Shown here: piece by piece, positions 46,026 through 58,700 of the stretch | Position numbering within the stretch: position 1 is the stretch's first letter | How the letters are laid out: each line of letters starts with the position of its first letter | Assembly: GCF_027244095.1 (NCBI RefSeq) | Contig: NC_069659.1 | Span: 26,506,501 to 26,570,500 of the forward strand | Reading direction: 5' to 3' | Origin: Hemicordylus capensis | Lineage: Eukaryota > Chordata > Lepidosauria > Squamata > Cordylidae | DNA: 64,000 bases | The notes under the pieces: model-generated | Database searches by the model: none | What the model was told of the DNA's origin: nothing | What the model saw: the letters and a program-made list of their open reading frames with translations, nothing else | Made by a program: the position numbers and the translations under genes

Positions 46026-47040
46026 CCAGATGAGCAGCAGCTCTCCTGCAGGCTGTCCATGCCTCGCCATGCCTCGCCTGACTGCTCCGGGGATCAGGCT
46101 CAGGGAAGCACCGCCACATGGTGCCCTGCCCCCTAGAGCCCCAATAATGCACTATGTGAGTGTGCGGTGCATTACCCTCCCCCTGAGTGTGTCTGCCACA
46201 GCTGCAAGCAGTCACGGCAGACACACAATCAGTTAACCCAGTGTTGTGGCGTGCTTGTGCCCAAAACCTGGGTTAAGTGGCGGGCTACATAAGAGAGCTC
46301 ACTGCCGCTGCTGACAGCCACACAGCTCTCAGTGGTTCTAACGAGCAGCAACAACCAGGATGGGCTTCCCTAGCCTGGTTTTCGCTCCTCATGAGAATAG
46401 CTTCAGTGTTTTACTGCCTACTGCATATCTGAGAGTAATCCAGACTGTTGACAAAACTGGAGTCAGACAGGAAACAATGTTGGTAAAAGATCAGCCCATT
46501 TGATAGTACCAGCTTTATAGCAAGCAGTGAGAGTTGGCAGAATTGCTCACTAGGTTAATTTGCCAGGAGTTTCACTTATTGTTAAGCATGGCAATTAATC
46601 ACTGATAATAAAACCATGTTAGCCATGCTTTTGTATATCTATCATTTACGCTGCATGTGGGGGTGGGGGAGGAAGTTGAACCTTATTGGACATTGATTTG
46701 ATGGTTGATTGGCTCCTCATGCGGCATGCAATTCCTCTTTAATCACTGAGTCATAAATATTTATGATGTGCACACCTTGCCCTGCATTTGCCTCTGACAG
46801 AGTCCAACTTATGGAGCAGTAGAAAACAACAATCAGCAGTATCAGGCTACTGGATACAGAAATGGTTTTGTTTCCTTACCTCCAGTCTCCATCCTCTTGT
46901 GCTGTACCCCCTCCCCCATAAGCTCTCCCCTCTCCCCTCCAAAAATATTACTGTATAGTATTGCATAGTTATTTGGTAATTCCTCTCCCCCTCCCTCCCT
47001 CCCTGCCTCTCCCTATTGCCAAACATCAACCAATTTCAAG
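46026..47040. other. Intergenic stretch
   Basis: 46225-46400 is a fragment of the GAGGCT-family MITE. The rest shows nothing recognised. Confidence 0.4.
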
Positions 47041-47047
47041 TGTTGCT

Positions 47048-47182
47048 CAGGGGTTCTCAACTAGGGTCTCCAGATGTTGTTGGACTTCAATGCCCATAAT
47101 CTCCAACCAAAGGCCATTGGGGCTGGGAATTATAGGAGTTGAAGTCCAACAACATCTGGGGACCCAAGGTTGAGAATTTCTG
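47048..47182. mobile_element. 135-bp small hAT-type MITE
   Basis: The inverted ends CAGGGGTTCTCAACT and GGTTGAGAATTTCTG are seen, with inner arms CCAGATGTTGTTGGAC and GTCCAACAACATCTGG. The target duplication is not clear. Confidence 0.7.
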
Positions 47183-47462
47183 GCTTAGATGATGAATGGA
47201 ACAAAACGAATGTATAGATTATTGGAAGGTATGTTTGAGAAGAGAAGTCATTCACTTATGTTACAAATCAACAATAAAACTTATCTGACAAGAGAAGTCT
47301 TACTTGATTAATCAAATGAGTTGAAGTTAATTGTTTGATTAAATCTGCATGTATTATGAATTCTTAATTTTTTAGAATTTTTAATTTAATTTTTAAATTT
47401 AGTAATTTTAATTAATTGTAAACAGCCCAGAGCCACTGGATGGGCCAGTACAGAAATGTAAT

Positions 47463-47463
<1 letters not shown>

Positions 47464-47520
<57 letters not shown>
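47464..47520 (+). repeat. (GAAA)n microsatellite
   Basis: About 14 AAAG units. Confidence 0.95.
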
Positions 47521-47522
<2 letters not shown>

Positions 47523-47764
47523 TTGCAAGTGACTAAAAGAAGAGTTCTGAAAAGAAAAACTTCAGACTGGGCAAAAACCAGATTAAATCATGACTAAATC
47601 CAATTGAAATTTATTGGAATTTAAATTAATTATGGCTGCCCCATTGTGATTAACTGGATTTAAGTTAGTCATGACTAACCTGTCACATTGATTTCAATGG
47701 TGCTTTGTCAAGACTGACTAGTCTGGATGTTGCCCACTCTCTTTGTCTTTAGATGAGGCAGATA

Positions 47765-48128
47765 CAAGGGTGGAGCTGCAATAGAGCTGAAGGGTTAAGT
47801 CATGCCCTGTGTCTAGGAGCTGCTGAGCCTCCAGGAGGAGCTGCTGAGCTCCCCCTTCCCCATCTGGGGCTCCTGCTGCTGCCACCACTGGTCACCTTTA
47901 GCTGTTGCTGCCACCAGCCACCTCCTTTGGCTGTGCTCACTCAGCTGCGCCCATCCTCCTTACGATGGAAGTGGCTGGTGGCAGTAGCTGCAGGTTGCCA
48001 GCACTCGCAGGAGCCCCAGTCTGAGGGAAGGGGGAGCAAGTGGAGGTGTACCATAGGGGTGTTGCCGCGAGTGGGAGGGCCACCCGTGTTCTGAACACGG
48101 GGCCCACTCTCCCCTCGCTACACCCCTG
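47765..48128. mobile_element. hAT-type MITE, CAGGGGTG family
   Basis: The ends CAAGGGTGGAGCTGCAATAG and CTCGCTACACCCCTG are inverted relatives. The flanks GGCAGATA (47757-47764) and GGCAGGTG (48129-48136) are a diverged 8-bp duplication. The interior is non-coding. Confidence 0.65.
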
Positions 48129-48279
48129 GGCAGGTGTGTGTTGCTGAAGATGCTACCTGGGAAGAGACATTCTCCCTTCCCTCCCACAGAGGAGGGAAGG
48201 TCTCTTCCCCGCCACCTACAGTTTCTATTACATAAACTAGTTTATATATTTTTTAAAAATAATTTATTCATTTATTTTG

Positions 48280-49190
48280 TATGTATGTATGTATATATGT
48301 ATGTAAGTACATTTATATGCTGCCCCATACAAAAAAGTCCTGGGGCGATTCACAATATAAAACCATTAAAATATTAACATATTTGAAACAATTTAAAATA
48401 CAATAAAAACTCTAAAACCAAAGCTTTAAAACTGTCAACTAAAAAGCCTGACTAAACAAATAAGTTTTTAGAAAACATTCAGAGAAGGGAAAATTTTAAT
48501 TTTGTTAGGAAGTCTGTTCCAGAGTTCTGGGGGAACTTTAGAAAAGACTCGGTCTCAAGTCGCCACCAATCAAACTGGCGGCAACCACAACCGGACCTCC
48601 CCAGATTATCTTAACAGGCAATGGGGTTGATGAAGAAGAAGGCACTCTCTTAAATACCTCGGACGCAAACCATTTAGGGCATTATAGGTAATAACCAGCA
48701 CTTTGTAGTTCGCCCGGAAACTGATTGGCAGCCAGTGTAGTTCTTTAAAAGTGGGTGTAATATGATATCTTCTGGCAACCCTGGAGACCCACCTGGCTGC
48801 TGCATTCTGTACCAACTGCAGTTTCAGAACTACATACAAAGGCAGCCCAACATAGACAGTATTGCAGTAATCAAGCCTGGATGTTACCAGCATATGCACC
48901 ACTGTTTTAAGGTCATTTATCTCCAGACATGGACATAGCTAGCGCATCAGCTGAAGCTGATAGAAAGTACTCCTGGCCACTGCCTCAACTTGAGAAATAA
49001 GGGAGAGGTTTGGAACCAGAAGTACTCCCAGACTACGTACCTGCTCTTTCCGGGGGAGTGCAACCCCGTCCAGAACAGGCAGATCTAAACCACTTCCTAA
49101 GTCTCGACCTCCCACTCTGAGTACTTCTGTCGTGCTTGGATTCAGCCTCAGTTTGTGGTAATCCATCAAAGTTTGCAGTCCTGTAAACAA
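48280..49190 (-). mobile_element. L2-type LINE, 5-prime truncated
   Basis: The minus strand translates to L2 reverse-transcriptase C-terminal pieces (HKLRLNPSTTEVLRVG, LDYCNTVYVGLP, LQLVQNAAARWVSRV, LHWLPISFRANYKVL). It has several frame breaks, and a (GTAT)n run sits at the 3-prime tail. Confidence 0.85.
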
Positions 49191-50609
49191 ATGAGAGGAC
49201 TATGCCACTGACCTTCTATGTATCATTTTTCTGAAAATGAGAATTAATCATGTGCCCTAAATAAATACTATTGTGGGCCAACGTGCAGCCCAGCATTCTG
49301 TGTCTGTAACGCTGTGCTGCAGGGCTGCTGCACCCTTCAAAGGCAGTTGGAGGGAATACTTTGGCGAAGGAGGGAATTTGCTAGAAGGAGGGCAAATTCA
49401 ATGGGCCTCACACAATTTGTTTTTCTTCAAAAAGAGATGAGTGAGAGTCAAGGGGAGACAAGATGAATTCAAAACCACCATATTAGTGCTAATCCGTTCC
49501 TTTTATTTATTTATTTTAGAAATGACACAACAGTGCCAAGAAGCAATTACAAAGCGCCCACAAATAACAGCCAACTATGCTGTATTTGGACTGGTTTTAA
49601 GTATTTGGCATTTAAAATAACTACATTGAAAGAGTCGTTTTCCTCCCTTAGGAGCTACAGTATTTCTTGCAAACAACATGCTAGGTACTATTTTTAGCAC
49701 TTCATAGGTATATTTATGCAACAACATTTTCACTTCTGGGCCCTGCAGTAGGGCAGTATTCACTGAACTTTCCACTAGAAAAGTGATGGTATGCAAAAAA
49801 TCTAGAAGGAATTTGTTTTATATCATGTTTGCAATGATAGCACTTTGTCCACTGTCATACTTACATGGGCACTCATGTATCCGAAACTCATGGACACATT
49901 GTGGCTGGGTATGATTTATTTATTTTATTTATTTATTTCACTGTTAAATTTATATACTGCCGTTCATTAAAATAATCACAAGGGGGTTCACACAGAAAAA
50001 GTTAAAACAAGACTATAAAAATTGCACAATTAAAATATGCTAAAATATAAAAACAGATCTAATTTAAAAATTCATAGAATTGTGGAATTGTAGTCCACAA
50101 TATCTGGGGACCCAACTTTGAGGACCCCTGACTACATAATTCCAACAACATTGGAGAGCAATATGTCTATTTTATGACTGGGAAGTTGTGTGGAGAACAG
50201 GCCTGCGCAACTTGAGAGAACCACCGAGCTGAACCCCCTGGTTTTGCTACCAGCCTGGGACTGCAAAAACTAAGAGTCTGTCAAGTCCTTGACAGGCCAC
50301 AACACATAGTTAGTGGGCTATATTCAGCGTGGTAAGCCACAAGTTGTGCACGCCTAGTCTACAGGGTCAAAAGACACATGTTTCTGAAGAACAGCTGTGT
50401 TATTCCCCAGTTCCAAAAATTATTGTGGCAGCATAGGCCCTATTCAGTGGCTTACACAGAAAACAGCAAGCACAATTTTTGATTCTAGATGACCCATTCT
50501 GAATTATCCTGGGAATCTGGATGACCCACAAGGCTTCTTTTTGGACATAATCACAAATGCTTTCTTTGGTGAAAACCAAGCACTACCTTCCAAAGTAAGT
50601 ACCACAACC
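49191..50609. other. Intergenic stretch
   Basis: 49910-50080 is a decayed L2-like tail and 50090-50140 a small MITE remnant. No gene was found. Confidence 0.4.
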
Positions 50610-51058
50610 TGAGGCTCTACACACGATCAGTGTGTACAGCCTTAAGGGGTTCTGCAGGGAGAGGGGGTCAAGCCCAGTCTCTCCACAGATGATCATCAGG
50701 CTAGCCCTGTGTGGCTGGATTGGCCACCCACACAACTACTGGCTCCATCATGGAGCCGGTAGGGTGGTGGGGATCGGGGGCCACTTGGCCCCCAGAAGTC
50801 CCAGGATGCCCCACGTGAGTGTGTGGGGCGTTCTGGGGAGACCCCTGAGGTCAAGGGTCTACTCATGAGTCACAATGGTGCAACGACTCACAATTGCCAA
50901 AACGAGGTTAGTGGCGTGCTTGCTCCACTGATCTCATTTAAGGGGGGAGCAATTAAGCGGGCTAACTGCCGGGAGCCGCGCAGCTCTCGGCGGTTCACAT
51001 GCGCAGTGGGAACTGGGCTGGGCTCTCTTAGCCCGATTTCCTCCACGAATGCAAATAG
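50610..51058 (-). repeat. MITE-like repeat, GAGGCT-terminus family
   Basis: The ends TGAGGCTCTACACACGATC and GAATGCAAATAGCCTC are inverted. It contains GGCTCCATCATGGAGCCGG. It abuts the Tc1 remnant at 51059. Confidence 0.6.
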
Positions 51059-51640
51059 CCTCCCCGATTGTCAAACATGGTGGTGTAGGCATCCTGGTTT
51101 GGGACTGCTTTGCTGCATCAGGACCTGGACGACTTGCCACCATTGATAGAATCATGAATTCAGTTGCATATCAGAAAATTCGAAAGGACAATATTAGGCC
51201 ATCTGTCTGTGAGCTGAAGCCAAAAGTGGGTCATGCAGCAAGAAAATGGCCCTAAACATTCAAGTAAGTCTACACAGAATGGCTGAAGAAAAGATTTCGT
51301 GTTTTGGAGTGGCCGAGTCAAAGTCCCGACCTAAACCCTATTGAAACGTTGTGGCAAGACATGAAGCCCTCAAGTGCCACCAAACGGGAAACAGTTTTGT
51401 ATGAAAGAATAGACCAAGATTCCTCCAAGCTGATGTGAGAGGCTGATCACCAGTTACAACAAATGTTTAGCTGCAGTTATTGCTGCTCAAGTTGCTGCCA
51501 CCAGTTACTGTATGCATGGTTCACATACTTTTTTACACAAGGATGCTTGTTTTTGTCTCTTTCTGTTGAATGAATATTCAAAATATATCCTTTTTGTCCG
51601 CGTTACTTATTCAATGGGGTTGCCTTTCTCTCTTATCAGG
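51059..51640 (+). mobile_element. Tc1/mariner transposase remnant
   Basis: Translates to Tc1 DDE-domain pieces: SPIVKHGGVGILVWDCFAAS, GPGRLATIDRIMN, then in another frame [20 protein letters not shown] and [11 protein letters not shown]. Stops and at least one frame change show that it is dead. The N-terminal DNA-binding part is missing. Confidence 0.85.
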
Positions 51641-51654
51641 GTTTAGCTTAGGGT

Positions 51655-51885
51655 GCTGGCAGATGATCGTTTAAGCAGCCGGGGCTGGCAGATGATTAAA
51701 AAAAAAAGGAGGTTAAGGGAGTGCTTGCTTCCTTGACTTCATTTTGAGGGTGGGCTCCAGAGGTGCATTTGCAGCTGTGCTGCCACTTGAAGCCGCGAGA
51801 CTCCTGGCCGTTCTCACATGCTGGCAAAACCAGGCTGGGCTTCCTTAACCCAGTTTTGCCCACATGTGAGAATAGCCTCACTAAG
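51655..51885. repeat. GAGGCT-family MITE, partial
   Basis: Has GCTGGCAAAACCAGGCTGGG and TTAACCCAGTTTTGCC inverted blocks, ending GAGAATAGCCTC. Confidence 0.5.
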
Positions 51886-52202
51886 TGGTCTGCAGCTGGT
51901 TATCATGGTGCCCAACTCCTCTGCCAGAGATGCCACAAGGGACTTTTCTTCTATGTTGAATTCAGTTGCATTTCTCTCGCAGAAGGAAAAATAGAGGAAT
52001 GTCTTTTTGGCTTCCTCCGCCTGATGACATTTTGAACTTGGGCCTTATGCAGAAGATGAGCCATAGTTCCAATCCAAAGCGATCCAAACCATGGAGAAGT
52101 TACCCTATCATCAGGCTTCTTGTTTTTGCTAAAAGCGCTGCCCTTCTTTCTTGCAACATCTTCAGCTGACTCAGCTTCTACAGTGACAAAATTCCTTGCA
52201 GC

Positions 52203-52303
52203 TTAGCAGCCTAACACGGAGTTTGCATGCACAGTGCGGATGATTCTTTTGTGGCAGATGCTGTATTCAAACTGCACTGAGCCGCAGAAGAAGTAAATGG
52301 AAC
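52203..52303 (-). CDS. MMP13-like paralogue exon 10 with stop
   Basis: [32 protein letters not shown], then TAA. It is 101 bp, exactly the MMP13 exon length. The terminal Cys is conserved. Two further cysteines replace Asn and Trp of MMP13 at codons 52286-52284 and 52256-52254. Confidence 0.92.
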
Positions 52304-55300
52304 CTGAAAGAAAAGGAATGGGTTAGAGCCTGCAACTCTAAGCATGGTATAACAGCTGGGATTGAACCTGGGACCCTTTGCATGCAAAGCAGAAAAGCAT
52401 CTGCTTTGCATGCAAAGGGTCCCCGGTTCAATCCCTGGCATCTCCAGGCAGGGCAGGGAAAGGCTCCTCTCTCAGTTCTGAAAGCTGCTGCTAGTCAGTG
52501 TAGACAATACTAAATTATATGAACCAGTAGTCCAACTTGGTTTAAGGCAACTTTCTATATAGAAAGGAAAGGAAATTTTTTTAAAATAAATATATTAGAA
52601 AACATACACACCCATATGTTTTTGGTTTCACTCAATAGCAGTGTGGGCTCCAAATTAAATAAAACAGCAGGGAAATGACTTGCCTAGCGAGCAAGAGGTT
52701 GCTGGTTTGAATCCCAGCTGGTTTCAAACACCTATATCGGGCAGCAGTGATATAGGAAGATGCTGAAAGGCATCATCTCACACTGCGCGGGAGATGACAA
52801 TGGTAAACCCCTCCTGCATTCTACCAAAGACAACCACAGGGCTCTGTGGTCACCAGGAGTCAACTTGACGGCACAACTTAACTTTTCTTTCCTCTATAAT
52901 AGTATAAAGATTTTCTCTATATGATTTTTTTTTACCATTCTCTTGATATACTGCATCAAGCTTATTCACAATTCCACGAAATTCCTTCTTCACTAGTTTC
53001 GGATAGCCGTGCTCCATAGAATGAAATCTCTCATCATAGCTGTAATATCAAAATGAATAATAATATTAATCAAACTCTGTCTATCTTGTTTACTTCACAT
53101 TTTCTCTTCAGGAAAATGAGGATGGGAGACAACCTTTTTCTCTAGCAATTTAGAGGGAAGCAGGAGTAAAAGGGCTTCTGATCAGTTTGAGTCGAGTAGC
53201 ATTGTTATCAAAGAGGATTGTTAGATTATAACAATGCAGAATGATCAGATGTTCTGTCGGTGAACATGAAGAAGCATTTTAGTCTCTCAGGACACTCTAT
53301 TGATGATCTGAAAGTAAACAACAAAAACTTTAAAAGGAAGTCTCTCTGGCAATGAATTGCTGAACTACTACTACATGTACAAATATTTATATACCACTTT
53401 TCAACAAATGTCCTCAAAGCAGTTTACACAGAAAAATAAATAAGCTGGTTACTTGTCCCAGAAGGGCCCAGAATCTAAAAAGAACCATAAGGTAGACACC
53501 AGCAACAGCCACTGGAGGGATGCTGTGCTGGGGTTGGATAGGGACATTTGCTGCTCCCTCCTGTTAAAAACAAAGAGAATCACCACTTTAAAAGATGGCT
53601 CTTTCTTTGCTCAGTTAGCAGTTAATAACAACTTAATTTTATTTTGTGCATTGTTCCATTTTTATACCTCCTTTCATAATGCATCTCAAGGCACTTAATG
53701 AGCAATTATTAATGAATAGTTATTATTACTACTACTATTAATGAATAGTTATTATTGCTACTACTGTTAACGAATAGTTATCTGCAAGTTTGATTCTATT
53801 CATTTTGAACTTTATTGGTGGAACAATATTGGAGGCAGTAAATTAACACAGCAAAGGTAGGAAAATAATGCTTTCACTAATTAGCTCTGCAAATTGTCAC
53901 TATACTATGAGGCTGCTCTCACAAGCAGCCAAGATTGAGCTAAGGCAGACAAGCCCGACTTGGCTGCTGTGAGAACCCGTGGGATTCGACAGGCAGCCGG
54001 TGGTGCCTTGGCGGCAAACCCGCCTACAGAGCCCACCTCTTAAACAGGGTTAAGGGAGCAAGCGCTCCCTTAGCCACGTTTATTTTATTGTGTGTATTGT
54101 GGGATTGTGGGATTTCTGGGAACCAGGAAGTTCCATCCATCCTTGGGGCTGAGGCGAACCATCTGGACATGTGGATCACACACCCAGACAGTCCTCAGCG
54201 ATTGTCTGCAGGGAAGGCGGGCTTCTGCAGCCTTCCCCGATGCCCTGCCCACCTGCTCGTGGGAACGACCTCCCTATGTTTGCATGTATTTTGCATACAT
54301 AGAGACATCTTAAGCTGCTCCTCTGGCATGGCATGACCTTTTGGTCCCACTGGTTGGCATCCTGGAGCTCTTCCCACGATCAGTGAGAAGAGCTCCTGGG
54401 CAGTCTGCAGGGAAGGCGGGTTTAACTTACCTTCCCTGCAGATGATCTCCGTTCCTTCCCTCGGCGGGCGGATCACCCGCCCTGATGCCTGGTGGCTCAC
54501 CAGGCAGCCCTGGGAGTTGGGGTGCTGTGGCACGCCATGGCATGTCGCCCTCCCCTACTAAATAATTGTGTGTGCGGAGGGGCTTCAAGGACATGCCACA
54601 AGTCCTGCACAACTCCCCTGGTCCTCATGTGTATGCACAGTTGCTCCACAGGGCTAACACACTTCCCAGCACTGCTTGCACTCTGAGAGTGCCCTGCAAG
54701 ATCAGAACCAGGTCACTGAGGGCTCGCAACATGTTTCCCAATCTTGCAGTGTGCTTCTAGAGCACAAGCAACCTTCTGAAGCATAATGCAGAGGAGGACG
54801 AGGGAAGCTGTGTGAGGGCTCCACACGTTTCCCTGCAGACCCTCCTTATGCACATGCTTTGATAGTCAGGTTGTCAGCCGCTGAGGCTATGCTCACAATC
54901 AGCCAAAAGTGGGCTAAGGGAGCCTAGCCCGCTTTTGGCTGATTGTACGCACGGCTCCCGGCAGCAAACTTCCGAAAGTACCCCTCTCCTTAGACGACGT
55001 TAATGGAGTGAGCGCTCCATTAACCTCGTCTATTTGATCATGTGTCACCACGGCGTGTGATGAGTCATGAATAGACCCCCACCCCCGACCAGGAGGCTTC
55101 AAGCAGCCTCCCGGGCTTGGGGGTCTCTCCAAGGGGGTCTCTCTCTTGCACTGGAACTTCTGGGGGCTGTGTGGACTCTGATCCCCACAGCCCCTGCTGG
55201 CTCCGTGATGGAGCCAGCAGTCATGTGGGTGGCCGATCCGGCCACCCAGGGCTGCCTTCTGATCATTCTCCGCACAGACCCGGAAGAAGCTCTTCTCTCT

Positions 55301-55364
55301 GATTGTGAGAAGAGCTTCACTGTTTAGATTTTTGTTTCTATATTCCCGTGTGTGTGTGTGTGTG

Positions 55365-55399
<35 letters not shown>

Positions 55400-55712
55400 T
55401 AAGGATGTTTGCCAATTTAGGGGATGGGGCTGTAGCTCAGTGGCAGAGTATCTGATTTGCATGCAAAACATCCCAAGTTCAGTCTTTGGCATCTCCAAGT
55501 AGAGTTAGGAAAGCCCAGAACCCGAAACCTCGGAGAAGCTCCTGCTAGTCTGTAAAGTCAGACAGGTGTTATTGACTGGTTTGTTTTATCCAGACATCGA
55601 GTCCTTCCCAAGGACCTGGGATGGCTGAATTTTATTATCAGTTGTTATAGATATCGTCGCAGAATATAGGCTGTTCCCAGTAAAGCTGCTTTTTGTAATT
55701 GGCTGATGGTGA

Positions 55713-55754
<42 letters not shown>

Positions 55755-58700
55755 ATTTATATCCTGCTCTTCCTCCAAGGAACCCAGAGTGGTGTACTAC
55801 ATACTTAAGTTTCTCTTTCACAACAACCCTGTGAAGTAGGCTAGGCTGAGAGAGAAGTGACTGGCCCAGAGTCACCCAGCTAGTATTATGGCTGAATGGG
55901 GATTTGAACTCGGGTCTCTCCCATCCTAGTCCAGCACTTTAACCACTGGAAGATGGTCCATCCAGGAACATTGGCCTATCTAGCTCAGTATTGTCTACAC
56001 AGATATGCAGCGGCTTCTCCAGGGTTGTAGGCAGAAGTCTCTTGCAATCCTGTCTTGGAGAGGCCAGGGAGGGAACTTGGAACCTTTCTGCATGCCTGCA
56101 TGCAGGTGCTCTTCCCAGAGTGGCCCCATCCCATAAGGGAACTATCTTACAGTGCTCGTGCATGTGGTCTCCCATTCAAATGCAATCCAGGGTGGACCCT
56201 GCTTAGCAAAGGGGACAATTCATGCTTGCTACCACAAGACCAGCTCTCCTCCTCCCTCAGATAATACTGTGCATCGTGCGAGATGGACTAATGACTTGAC
56301 TCAGTATAAAGCAGCTTCCTATATTCCTATGTACTTAATAATTTGTTAAACTGGGCTCTAGTCCACAAAGGTTTATGCCACAATGCATCTGTTAGCTGTT
56401 AAGTAGCCACAAGATAGGTTGTGTTGCAACGGACTAATGTGGCTAACTGTCTGGCATCTGCAAATAGGCAAAGTTTGCTAATAAATGAATGTTCAACTTT
56501 GCTAGTCATCTTCAGTGGGTAGGAACCAAAGCACAATGGAGCATTGGCTCTTAGGAAGTCCCCAAACAACAGACAAGATACCTAAAGTAATGGCAGCTAC
56601 AAGCTCTGTGAAATCTGCTCCCAAACAGAATACAGACATCAAGGGATTTGGCATCCTGTATTACAACACTGGTATTCTTGGTAGTAAGATCAGGGGTGGG
56701 CTAGAGGCAGAATTGCTCACGCAATCTATTGAAGATGGAACAAGGAGTTAAAGATCTATAACACAGGCAGCTTCCTAGGTACTTACGTAACTGCACAAAT
56801 GCAATGTTGGAACATGAGCATTGTGCTATGCATCAGCCATTAGCTTTAAATACAAATATTATAGTGCTGGAGCTATTACCAGCATCTGGTTGGAGAAAAC
56901 ACTGTGCAAACACTCTTTGAGGTTGTTCTCACGTGCAGCCTAACCCAAGCTAGTGACACCAGCCTGGGTCAGGCTGTGCGTGAGAACCGCCCATTTCATA
57001 GCCAGGGTTAAGGGTTCAATCAAGCCCTTAGCCAGGGCTCTGGAATGGTGTGTCTGCTGGGGCTACAGTATGTTTAGCCCCAGCAGACACAAAGACAGAT
57101 GCCTAGAGCACTCATCTCCAGGGGGAATCCCCCAATCCCCCATAGTGTGTGTTGCATGGTGCATTGTGGGATCTCTGGAGGCCAGGCCGTGCCATCCCAG
57201 CCACTGGAGTTCAGCACTGCAAACACGCATTGTGGATCATCTGGGATCATCATCTGCACTCCCAGCAACTGGATGGATGGATGGATGGATGGATTGGATT
57301 GGACTGGATTGAATTGGGTTGGATTTTTTGCAGGAATCATCTGTGGGGGAAGGTGAGTTTGACCATCCTTCCCCACCCACCCCACACACACACTGCCCCA
57401 CTCACTCGCCTGGCCATGTAAACAACCTCTTCTTGTTTTGTGGGGCTAGCTAGACTCTGAGACTGAAATAATGTCCCTGCAGTGTCGGGCTGCTTTTGCC
57501 CATCTATGAGCCACATGGGGCAGATATCTGACTTGTTGGGAGCATCAAAAGTAAAAACTGAGTCAGTCCTTCAAAGGCAGATTGTGATGCAAAGTTGCAG
57601 GAAAGGAAGAAGACTGGCCTGGGACTGATTTGTGTTGCAAAACATCCAGGGAGAAATCTGAGCTCCAGATCAACCACAGAGACATGAGTAAACCACTAAG
57701 CACTGTAAATGATTGCAAATAGGCTTTACCATCATGACAGAGAAAGAGATTTGGTGGGTTTATAGATTCTGATTTTGACAGTCATTCTGGACAAAGGTGA
57801 TTTATTGCAATCCACCCATGAGTGCAGAAACCAAACAGAAGCTGCATCCTACATCCCACTTCCTACCTCCATATCTGGTCTCCAGTGAAAAATTTGGTCT
57901 TGCCAATCTTTGCATCATGAAATGCAGCATCTATCCTTTGCACATTGCTTGGGAATCCGAGTTCATAAAGTTTCTGAGGATAGCCATGAAGTATATTGTT
58001 GCCTTTCAAAGCCCAAAATTCCTTCCCTGTACATAAGGAATTAAGGAAATATGTGATTCACTCTTGTCATGATAAACCAATTGATATGGGGAATTGGATC
58101 AATATGGGTAGTTTAAAAATGGAGTTGGTCACGAAAATAATTCAATTCCATCTTCATTTATTAAGTAGTCAGTGCTGCTTGACAGCAAATACCTAGAGAG
58201 CATGACCTTTAGAAACACATAAAAGCATCTTCAGTCTCTTAGGATGTCAGCAAATCCGCCTTTAAAAATGCACACAGCTAGGCTTTCAGGAGGTTTGAAC
58301 ACAGGATTTGCCACATTTCCAGTGCTTTTCTTCCATTATGATAATATAGAAAATTTGAAGCAAACAACTCTTATTTATGTATGTGTTTCAATGTCCAGGA
58401 TCTCTTATTTGCAGACCTGGGAAGCCTAAGTGAAACTCCAGACCAGTTCTGATTAAACAATTAAGGACAACATGAATGCCTTGTTTGGTGAGTCATAATT
58501 CACGGGAGAACATTGCTGTGAAGGACAATAACAGTATTCACCTCTAAATATGAAGACAAGGTCCTTGACTGGTAGGCTATATGCAGCATCAACTTGGTTT
58601 GGAAGTCCTGGCCAAAGCAACTGAATGACACCCCAGTCTTTTTGAGTTATCTGAGGATACCACATAAATCTGATTTAGAAAGCAAAAATAATGATTATTA

